DNA of 7,032 nucleotides from Conexibacter sp. (GTDB lineage: Bacteria; Actinomycetota; Thermoleophilia; Solirubrobacterales; Solirubrobacteraceae), in assembly GCA_025964055.1 (NCBI GenBank), contig JAOPZP010000295.1:1-7032 (forward strand). Direction: 5' to 3'. How positions within the stretch are numbered: position 1 is the first letter of the stretch; every line of letters begins with the position of its first letter. The notes below the pieces were generated by a model that was not told where the DNA came from, made no database searches, and worked only from the letters and a program-made list of their open reading frames with translations. Made by a program: the position numbers and the translations under genes. Of the stretch, positions 1 through 4,720 are shown piece by piece.

Positions 1-184
1 CCGCGTCCAGCGTGGCGGCGTCGTGCTCGCCGGCGTCAGCGACCGCGGTGACGAAGTTGCGCTCGTGGCAGCGCCCGAGCGCGGGGTCCAGGAACGCCTG
101 GCCCCACGCCGCGGTGACCGCGCGCCCCGCGGCGGCGTGCATGGCCCGTTCGAAGGCGAACGCGCGTCGGAGCTCGTCGGTCAT
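1..184 (-). CDS. N-terminal part of a probable GNAT-family N-acetyltransferase (runs off the left edge)
   Basis: Reading the minus strand from the ATG at 184 gives an open frame of 61 codons that continues past base 1. It starts MTDELRRAFAFERAMHAA and continues through AAWGQAFLDPAL and RCHERNFVTAV. The pattern of a short amphipathic helix, then a WG-x-A-LDP segment, then a charged RNF motif resembles the start of some actinobacterial GNAT-type acetyltransferases (acetyl-CoA to amine transfer), but the acetyl-CoA loop lies outside the window. It follows the 186-aa gene by 49 nt on the same strand, so the two may share a transcript. No good Shine-Dalgarno precedes this ATG. The frame also stays open upstream, with only a CTG as an alternative start, and the RAFAFERA segment is repeated there. 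The gene is probably real from its codon usage and position. The family is a tentative call. Confidence 0.5.
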   Translation of the reverse strand, partial: MTDELRRAFAFERAMHAAAGRAVTAAWGQAFLDPALGRCHERNFVTAVADAGEHDAATLDA

Positions 185-220
185 CGCCGAAAGGGCGGCG
201 CGCTCGAAGGCGAACGCGCG
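143..220. repeat. Imperfect direct repeat, 24 bp, 54-bp period, at the start of the GNAT-like gene
   Basis: Bases 143-166 and 197-220 match at 22 of 24 positions, with 17 consecutive identical bases (150-166 and 204-220). The offset of 54 bp is exactly 18 codons. Both copies therefore read RAFAFERA in the frame of the partial minus-strand gene, one inside it and one just upstream of its ATG. This could be a small tandem duplication of the 5' end, or evidence that translation starts further upstream. Confidence 0.7.
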
Positions 221-233
221 AAGCAGGCGCGGG

Positions 234-794
234 TCAGTCCTCGGGGTCGGCGTCCGCGTCATCGGCGGCGGCATCGCCGGCCCGCCGGATGATGATCTGG
301 TCGGCCTCGATCGTCACCTCGACCGGACGGTGGCCCGCCCAGTGCTCGGCGTACGTGCCGTCGTCGGCGACGGCGGGATCGAGCCACAGGCCGTAGCCCT
401 CCTCGCCGTGGTCGAAGGTCCCCTCGTAGCTGGCGGGGTCCTTGCGCCGCGCGCGACCACGGCCGCCGCGGCGGCCGCGACGGCGCTTCGGCGCGTCGTC
501 GTCCTCCTCGGCGGGCTCCTCGTCCTCGCCGGCCTCGGCCTTGCGGGCGGCCTCGGCCTCCAGCTCGGCGGCGATGAGGGCGTCGTCCTCGGCGCGGAGG
601 TCGATCTCGTCGTCGAAGTCGACCCCGGGCGTGTCGGTGGACTCGCCGTCGGGGAGGAGCTCGTTCTCCTTCTTGAAGGCCTCGATCTGCTGGACGGTGA
701 CCTCCAGCTGGTGCGCGACCCACGCGTCGGTGCGCCCCTGGCGCACCCACGTCCGGATCTGATTCAGATGAGGGCGAAGCGATCGTCTAGCCAT
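234..794 (-). CDS. Conserved hypothetical protein: HTH-like head, acidic linker, Arg/Gly patch, beta tail (186 aa)
   Basis: No named family recognised. Four zones are visible. Residues 1-45 (MARRSLRPHLNQIRTWVRQG, then TDAWVAHQLEVTVQQIEAFK) look like a small helical DNA-recognition fold of the kind that says when and where a protein binds. Residues 50-100 are acidic, Ala/Glu/Asp-rich and probably disordered. Residues 103-118 are a dense basic stretch with RGRRGGRGR, similar to RGG-type nucleic-acid contacts. Residues 120-171 form an ordered tail with YEGTFDHGEEGYGLWLDP, EHWAGHRPVEVTIE and IIIRR, which suggests beta strands. The last 14 residues are again acidic. I infer a nucleic-acid-binding, possibly nucleoid- or RNA-associated protein, and the target is unknown. 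A TAGGAT box 12 nt before the ATG and the absence of a Shine-Dalgarno suggest a leaderless mRNA. It is divergent from csrA across a 227-bp gap. Confidence 0.85.
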   Translation of the reverse strand: MARRSLRPHLNQIRTWVRQGRTDAWVAHQLEVTVQQIEAFKKENELLPDGESTDTPGVDFDDEIDLRAEDDALIAAELEAEAARKAEAGEDEEPAEEDDDAPKRRRGRRGGRGRARRKDPASYEGTFDHGEEGYGLWLDPAVADDGTYAEHWAGHRPVEVTIEADQIIIRRAGDAAADDADADPED

Positions 795-806
795 ACGGAG
801 TGGGGG

Positions 807-812
807 ATCCTA
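807..812 (-). promoter_or_regulatory. -10 box TAGGAT for the 186-aa gene (near-leaderless)
   Basis: On the minus strand TAGGAT ends 12 nt before the ATG at 794, so transcription would begin only about 5 nt before the start codon. No convincing -35 element and no Shine-Dalgarno are visible. The call rests on the same arrangement recurring at four other genes in the window. Confidence 0.5.
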
Positions 813-867
813 GTCGAGAGTCCGGGCGGTACGTCGGGCCGGTGCGTCAGGCTGCCGTCCGGTGACC

Positions 868-884
868 GACGTCAGGGATGCGTC
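868..884 (+). promoter_or_regulatory. Candidate CsrA-binding hairpin, distal copy
   Basis: On the plus strand GACG (868-871) can pair with CGTC (881-884), presenting TCAGGGATG in the loop. The core CAGGGATG (873-880) fits the CsrA consensus CARGGAUG at every position, with the GGA exposed in the loop as known CsrA sites require. It lies about 140 nt before the csrA ATG. It can act on csrA only if the transcript begins upstream of 868, which I cannot establish. Confidence 0.4.
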
Positions 885-931
885 TTCGCACAGGCTTCGA
901 CAGCAAGGTTCGTCCATCTACTACGTTCCCG

Positions 932-937
932 CATATT
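932..937 (+). promoter_or_regulatory. Weak candidate -10 element for csrA
   Basis: CATATT matches TATAAT at four of six positions and sits in the only AT-rich patch of the 795-1021 gap. A poor -35-like TTCGTC lies 17 nt upstream at 909-914. If used, it would give a csrA leader of about 75-80 nt that contains the proximal hairpin but not the distal one. This is a weak call. Confidence 0.2.
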
Positions 938-996
938 GATGGTTTCGAGGTGCTTGCATGTGGGCATGGGCCCTGCGAGACTCGATCGCCCGGTGG

Positions 997-1016
997 CAGG
1001 GACGTTGGGAGGCGTC
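997..1016 (+). promoter_or_regulatory. csrA ribosome binding site inside a CsrA-type GGA hairpin (proximal copy)
   Basis: The Shine-Dalgarno GGGAGG (1007-1012) is 9 nt before the csrA ATG. It lies in the loop of a hairpin with stem GACG (1001-1004) / CGTC (1013-1016), the same four-base stem as the copy at 868-884. Immediately 5', CAGGGACGT (997-1005) is a second GGA motif differing from CARGGAUGU by one base. In E. coli, CsrA represses its own mRNA by covering such sites over the ribosome binding site. I infer the same here. Confidence 0.6.
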
Positions 1017-1021
1017 ACACC

Positions 1022-1270
1022 ATGCTCGTACTGACACGAAAGTCCAACCAGAGCATCATGATCGGTGACGACATCGAGGTGTCGGTGCTGTCCATCATGG
1101 GCGAGAAGGTCCGCATCGGGATCCAGGCCCCGCGCGACATCCCGGTCTTCCGCAAAGAGGTCTACCTGGAGATCCAGCAGGAGCGCAACGGCGCGGCCGT
1201 GGCCGCCGCCGACGATCCTCGCGGCGAAGTGAACGAAGCGCTCCGAAAGCTCGGGACCGCGTCGGAGTAG
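1022..1270 (+). CDS. csrA: CsrA/RsmA carbon storage regulator (translational regulator)
   Basis: This encodes an 82-aa small RNA-binding protein that acts as a domain-swapped dimer on GGA motifs in mRNA leaders to block or alter translation. The CsrA core is complete. MLVLTRK holds strand 1 with the RNA-binding Leu4 and Arg6, followed by IMIGDDIEVSVLSI, VRIGIQAPRDIPVFRKEVY and the conserved Arg44 of the GGA-binding surface. The E. coli protein is 61 aa. The extra C-terminal tail here (about residues 56-82) is Ala-rich and then charged. The ATG at 1022 was chosen over an upstream in-frame ATG at 878 because homology begins there and GGGAGG lies 9 nt before it. No fliW, flagellin or other motility gene is nearby, so the common FliW-CsrA-flagellin link cannot be judged here. 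It is probably monocistronic and probably autoregulated through the hairpin at its ribosome binding site. Confidence 0.97.
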   Translation: MLVLTRKSNQSIMIGDDIEVSVLSIMGEKVRIGIQAPRDIPVFRKEVYLEIQQERNGAAVAAADDPRGEVNEALRKLGTASE

Positions 1271-1275
1271 CGCTC

Positions 1276-1300
1276 GCTCCCGCTGGGTGATCGCGGGAGC
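1276..1300 (+). terminator. Terminator-like stem-loop after csrA
   Basis: GCTCCCGC (1276-1283) pairs perfectly with GCGGGAGC (1293-1300) across a 9-nt loop, beginning 5 nt after the csrA stop. No T-run follows, so it would be a hairpin without a U-tract, as is common in high-GC actinobacteria. It could equally be an mRNA-stabilising 3' structure. Confidence 0.5.
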
Positions 1301-1315
1301 TGGAGCTGGAGCTGG
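1296..1315 (+). repeat. Three tandem GGAGCT units directly 3' of csrA
   Basis: GGAGCT occurs three times in a row (GGA at 1296, 1302 and 1308), overlapping the 3' arm of the stem-loop after csrA. It places three GGA trinucleotides at 6-nt spacing in what may be the csrA 3' UTR. Any role in binding CsrA is speculative. Confidence 0.6.
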
Positions 1316-1415
1316 CGTGCGGCGCGGGCGCCGGAGGCGGGCAGTGCGAGGCGTCGGTCGTGCTGCGCTGCGGGGTTCGAGGGCACTGTCCCCGTCGAAC
1401 GTCTGACTCGACCTG

Positions 1416-1432
1416 TGGTCCCTGTGGGGCCA
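1416..1432 (-). terminator. Hairpin downstream of the 79-aa gene, possible minus-strand terminator
   Basis: TGGTCCC (1416-1422) pairs with GGGGCCA (1426-1432) with one G-T wobble and a 3-nt loop. It lies about 50 nt beyond the minus-strand stop at 1482. There is no U-tract in either direction, so the call rests on stem strength and position. Confidence 0.35.
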
Positions 1433-1481
1433 TACGTCGTGTCAGATCCCCGCGTACGCGGACGACCGTGCGCCCCCGCCC

Positions 1482-1721
1482 TCAGCCCATCACGTAATAC
1501 AGCGTCTCGAACATCGCGACGGTGACCAGCACCGCCGTGGCGACGAGGATGAGGACGAGGAGGCCGAAGCGCATCGAGCCGCGCTTGTGGGTCTTCTCGA
1601 GGTGCCGCTTGCGGGCGCGCAGGGCCGTCTCGCGCTGCAGGCGCTCGGCCTGCTCGCGATCCTGCTCCATCTCGTCGACGAAGGCCCTTTCCAGCTGGGC
1701 CAGGCTCTGACGCATGCGCAT
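1482..1721 (-). CDS. Small coiled-coil, single-pass membrane protein (79 aa), unknown function
   Basis: Not assigned to a family. Residues 5-48 are highly charged and helical (LAQLERAFVDEMEQ, REQAERLQRETALRARKRHL) with heptad-like spacing, so a coiled coil is likely. A basic stretch HKRGSMR (about 45-51) precedes a hydrophobic segment, residues 53-72 (GLLVLILVATAVLVTVAMF), and the protein ends with ETLYYVMG. The basic residues before the membrane segment suggest the N-terminal helix is cytoplasmic and the short C-terminus is outside. It starts 12 nt after the stop of the nuclease-like gene, so the two almost certainly form one transcript. A second in-frame ATG two codons later (1715) could be the true start, and no strong Shine-Dalgarno distinguishes them. 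It could be a scaffold or small regulator at the membrane, but nothing in the sequence fixes the role. Confidence 0.75.
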   Translation of the reverse strand: MRMRQSLAQLERAFVDEMEQDREQAERLQRETALRARKRHLEKTHKRGSMRFGLLVLILVATAVLVTVAMFETLYYVMG

Positions 1722-1733
1722 CCGCCGAACAGG

Positions 1734-2243
1734 CTACCTCTCGCACGCGCTCCATAACCCCCGCCCGGCGAGCCGAGCGCCCCGCGCGAGGGCCCGAAAG
1801 CGCTGAGCGAACCGCACGTTCGGGGGGATGCTGAGCGGTGTCGCATAGCCGCCGCGGACGAGCTCGGCGTTGACGAACAGGCCGTCGGAGCGGCGGTAGA
1901 CGTAGGCGAGCAGGCGCCCATAGCGGTCGCGCGCCTCGGCGTCGGCGACCAGCCGGACCTCGCGGCCCGCGACGAGCCGCGCGTTCTGCGCCGACGCGCG
2001 CTTGCCGAAGCACTGCACCGGCGTACGCGGCTTGACGGTCTCCGGCGTGTCCATGCCGATGTAGCGCACGCGCTCGGAGCGGCCGTCGAGCGCGACGAGG
2101 ATCGTGTCGCCGTCGACGACCCGCAGCACGCGCCCCGTGCCGCCACCGCCCCCACCGCCACCGCCGCCGCCCCCCGGCAGCGCCTGCCGGCCGGCGGCCG
2201 CGGCGAGGACGAGCACGAGGATCCAGGGAAGGGCGCGACGCAT
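1734..2243 (-). CDS. Membrane-anchored or secreted thermonuclease-family (SNase-like) nuclease
   Basis: This 169-aa protein has an N-terminal hydrophobic signal or anchor (residues 5-18, after MRRA), then a 12-glycine linker (24-35), then a staphylococcal-nuclease fold. The key motifs are intact. VVDGDTI carries Asp44 and Asp46, RYIGMDTPE carries Arg60, Asp65 and Glu68, and DRYGRLLAYVY carries Arg110. These correspond to the catalytic Arg35, Asp40, Glu43 and Arg87 and the calcium ligands of S. aureus nuclease. The family cleaves DNA and RNA phosphodiester bonds, usually with calcium. The leader places the enzyme outside the cytoplasmic membrane, where it may scavenge nucleic acids. Whether the leader is cleaved is unclear because no clean AxA site is seen. 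Start: the ATG at 2243 gives a complete leader, and a TAGGGT box lies 9 nt before it with no Shine-Dalgarno. It is first of a two-gene unit with the 79-aa membrane protein. Confidence 0.9.
   Translation of the reverse strand: MRRALPWILVLVLAAAAGRQALPGGGGGGGGGGGGTGRVLRVVDGDTILVALDGRSERVRYIGMDTPETVKPRTPVQCFGKRASAQNARLVAGREVRLVADAEARDRYGRLLAYVYRRSDGLFVNAELVRGGYATPLSIPPNVRFAQRFRALARGARLAGRGLWSACER
2139..2174 (-). repeat. Twelve-codon GGN tract encoding polyglycine in the nuclease leader
   Basis: Twelve consecutive glycine codons, a mix of GGC, GGT and GGG, separate the membrane segment from the catalytic domain. The coding strand is extremely G-rich with many GG and GGGGG runs and could form two-layer G-quadruplexes about 70-105 nt into the message. 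The codons are mixed, so it is not a pure triplet repeat. Confidence 0.85.
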
Positions 2244-2252
2244 CGGGCACCG

Positions 2253-2258
2253 ACCCTA
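2253..2258 (-). promoter_or_regulatory. -10 box TAGGGT for the nuclease unit (near-leaderless)
   Basis: On the minus strand TAGGGT ends 9 nt before the ATG at 2243, predicting transcription within about 2-3 nt of the start codon. No -35 match or Shine-Dalgarno is apparent. Confidence 0.5.
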
Positions 2259-2294
2259 GGTGCGCGGGCGGCCGCGGCGGGCGCGCCGTTGCAG

Positions 2295-2339
2295 TTCCGT
2301 GACGGCGCCGGCGCGAAGTCGCGCGGCGCCGTCACGGGA
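2295..2339 (-). terminator. Long GC-rich hairpin downstream of fbaB, probable terminator
   Basis: CCGTGACGGCGCCG (2297-2310) is perfectly complementary to CGGCGCCGTCACGG (2324-2337). The stem extends by a wobble and an A-T pair at the outer end. An inner CGCG/CGCG pairing (2312-2315 with 2320-2323) closes an AAGT loop. It begins about 40 nt beyond the fbaB stop and lies before the nuclease promoter, so it should insulate the two minus-strand units. No U-tract follows on either strand. Confidence 0.65.
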
Positions 2340-2347
2340 TCACCGCA

Positions 2348-2362
2348 GATCGCCGGGCGATC
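2348..2362 (-). terminator. Short second stem-loop between fbaB and the long hairpin
   Basis: GATCGC (2348-2353) pairs with GCGATC (2357-2362) around a CGG loop, between the fbaB stop (2380) and the 2295-2339 hairpin. It may add to termination or to 3'-end protection of the fbaB message. The call rests on complementarity alone. Confidence 0.35.
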
Positions 2363-2379
2363 CAGGCGAGCCAGGCGAT

Positions 2380-3477
<1,098 letters not shown>

Positions 3478-3479
3478 GA

Positions 3480-3500
3480 TCAGTCCTCCAAAAGGGTCAT
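3480..3500 (-). CDS. Possible 6-codon upstream reading frame before fbaB (MTLLED)
   Basis: On the minus strand an ATG at 3500 opens a six-codon frame, MTLLED, whose TGA ends 2 nt before the fbaB GTG. It begins 14 nt after the TATGAT box, so it would sit almost at the 5' end of the transcript, and the fbaB Shine-Dalgarno lies inside it. Translation could couple to fbaB. Such a short frame could easily be chance. Confidence 0.2.
   Translation of the reverse strand: MTLLED
3484..3489 (-). promoter_or_regulatory. Ribosome binding site of fbaB (decides the GTG start)
   Basis: GGAGGA on the minus strand, 6 nt before GTG 3477. It is one of the few strong Shine-Dalgarno sites in the window, and it decides between this GTG and the upstream ATG. 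Confidence 0.75.
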
Positions 3501-3514
3501 GGCTGTGACTGTCG

Positions 3515-3520
3515 ATCATA
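3515..3520 (-). promoter_or_regulatory. -10 box TATGAT for fbaB
   Basis: TATGAT on the minus strand (five of six matches to TATAAT) lies in the 111-bp divergent region, with no clear -35. It predicts a leader of about 30 nt, long enough to contain the fbaB Shine-Dalgarno. Confidence 0.55.
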
Positions 3521-3549
3521 GAGCGGCGGCCCCCTCGCCCTCCATACCC

Positions 3550-3578
3550 GCGACACCGCCCCGAGCCCTCGGTAGGGT
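3550..3578 (+). promoter_or_regulatory. Promoter of the YbdK-like ligase gene (near-leaderless)
   Basis: TAGGGT (3573-3578) is preceded by GCGACA (3550-3555; matches TTGACA at four positions) at a 17-bp spacing, and ends 10 nt before the ATG at 3589. No Shine-Dalgarno is visible. This is the best -35/-10 pair among the leaderless-type promoters here. Confidence 0.55.
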
Positions 3579-3588
3579 GCGGCGGCAG

Positions 3589-4701
3589 ATGGAGCATCAC
3601 TTCACCGGGCCGAGCTACACGATCGGCATCGAGGAGGAGCTGATGATCGTCGACGGCGAGTCCTTCGAGCTCGTCAACGCGATCGAGTCCCTCCTGGAGG
3701 ACGAGTCCGACGGCCAGATCAAGCCCGAGCTCATGGAGTCGGTGCTGGAGATCGCCACGCTGCCGGCCCCCAACACCGCCGAGGCCGGCGCCCAGCTGCG
3801 CGCCCTGCGCCACCGGGTGCGCGACACCGCCGGGCTGCGCGGCCTGACCGTCGGCTCGGCGGGCACCCATCCGTTCGCGCTCTGGGAGGACCAGCGCATC
3901 GCCGCCCGCTCGCGGTATCGCGAGCTGGTCAGCGCGCTGCGCTTCGTCGCGCGCCAGGAGCTCATCTTCGGCCTGCACGTCCACGTCGGCCTCGACGACC
4001 CCGACAAGGCGATCCACGTCGCCAACGGGATGCGCGTGCACCTGCCGGTCCTGCTGGCGCTCAGCGCCAACTCGCCCTTCTGGCGCGGCGACGGCACGGG
4101 CCTGGCGTCCACGCGGCTGCCGATCTTCCGGGCGTTCCCGCGCGTCGGCGTCCCGCCCCCCTACCGCGACTGGGCCGATTACGAGCGCCAGATCGAGTTC
4201 ATGGTCTCGAGCGGCGTCATGGAGGACTACACGTACCTCTGGTACGACGTCCGGCCGCACCCCAAGCTCGGCACGGTCGAGATCCGCGCCTGCGACGCCC
4301 AGACGCGCGTGGAGCACACGCTCGGGCTGGCGGCGCTCATCCAGGCGATGGTCAAGGAGCTGGCCGAGCACTACGACGCCGGCACGCACCTCGGCGAGTA
4401 CCCGTGGCAGATGCTCGACGAGAACCGCTGGCTGGCCGCGCGCCACGGCCTCGACGGCGAGCTCGTCGACTTGCCGTCCAACGAGCGCATCGCCACCAAG
4501 GCGCTGGCGCGCCGGCTGCTGGACCGCCTGCGCGAGCACGCCCAGGACCTCGGGTCCGCCGACGAGCTCGACGGCATCGAGGACCTGCTGGCCCGCGGCA
4601 ACGGCGCCGCCCGCCAGCTCGTCGTCTACGAGGCCAACCACGACCTTCGCGAGGTCATGGGCGAGATCGTCGCGGCGACCTCCGGGGATGGTGAGTCCTA
4701 G
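3589..4701 (+). CDS. YbdK-type carboxylate-amine ligase (glutamate-cysteine ligase family 2, GCS2)
   Basis: This 370-aa protein is the usual length for YbdK (E. coli, 372 aa). The family joins a carboxylate to an amine using ATP, and YbdK itself shows weak glutamate-cysteine ligase activity. Landmarks are YTIGIEEELMIVD (10-22, the Mg/ATP acidic cluster), GLHVHVGL (128-135), ALSANSPFWRGDGTGLASTR (157-176), LWYDVRPHPKLGTVEIRACD (217-236) and AARQLVVYEANHDL near the end. The physiological substrate is not evident. A role in a thiol or gamma-glutamyl metabolite is possible, but no such pathway gene lies beside it. The ATG at 3589 is placed just before the conserved core. An in-frame GTG at 3577 overlaps the -10 box and is less likely. 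It is transcribed divergently from fbaB and followed after 19 nt by the pseudo-rhomboid gene, so some read-through is likely although that gene appears to have its own promoter. Confidence 0.93.
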   Translation: MEHHFTGPSYTIGIEEELMIVDGESFELVNAIESLLEDESDGQIKPELMESVLEIATLPAPNTAEAGAQLRALRHRVRDTAGLRGLTVGSAGTHPFALWEDQRIAARSRYRELVSALRFVARQELIFGLHVHVGLDDPDKAIHVANGMRVHLPVLLALSANSPFWRGDGTGLASTRLPIFRAFPRVGVPPPYRDWADYERQIEFMVSSGVMEDYTYLWYDVRPHPKLGTVEIRACDAQTRVEHTLGLAALIQAMVKELAEHYDAGTHLGEYPWQMLDENRWLAARHGLDGELVDLPSNERIATKALARRLLDRLREHAQDLGSADELDGIEDLLARGNGAARQLVVYEANHDLREVMGEIVAATSGDGES

Positions 4702-4704
4702 GGC

Positions 4705-4710
4705 TAGAAT
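4705..4710 (+). promoter_or_regulatory. -10 box TAGAAT for the pseudo-rhomboid gene (near-leaderless)
   Basis: TAGAAT begins just after the ligase stop codon and ends 10 nt before the ATG at 4721, with no -35 match. It supports the 4721 start rather than the in-frame ATG at 4688, which would lie upstream of this box and inside the ligase gene. Confidence 0.5.
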
Positions 4711-4720
4711 CGTCGGTGAG

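Larger units (their letters stand above)
1271..1481. other. Gene-free gap between convergent csrA and the 79-aa membrane protein
   Basis: I find no convincing gene in this 211-bp gap. It holds a perfect 8-bp stem-loop just after csrA (1276-1300), a run of three GGAGCT units, a 7-bp hairpin at 1416-1432 and a 12-bp palindrome CCGCGTACGCGG at 1450-1461. The position between convergent genes fits transcription-termination signals for both directions. Confidence 0.6.

Noticed and set aside
878..1021. N-terminal extension of CsrA from ATG 878
   Set aside because: CsrA proteins start MLxLTR. The extension contains the ribosome binding site and hairpins, and the ATG at 878 lies inside a candidate CsrA site.
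12..1034. Long plus-strand frame of 340 codons covering the left part of the window
   Set aside because: It is antisense to the 186-aa gene and the GNAT-like gene, has low-complexity Val/Gly/Leu-rich content, and runs through the csrA leader. High GC makes such open antisense frames common.
1095..1433. Minus-strand frame of 112 codons opposite csrA and its 3' region
   Set aside because: Pro/Arg/Ser-rich low complexity, antisense to csrA, no promoter or ribosome site. The gap 1271-1481 is better explained as termination sequence.
1450..1461. Perfect 12-bp palindrome CCGCGTACGCGG as a possible operator
   Set aside because: It lies between convergent gene ends, not at a promoter, and a 12-bp GC palindrome is not rare in this composition.
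4688..4720. Alternative rhomboid-like start at ATG 4688, overlapping the ligase gene
   Set aside because: It lies upstream of the TAGAAT box, has no Shine-Dalgarno, and adds 11 residues with no resemblance to a domain. The start at 4721 fits the zinc ribbon directly.
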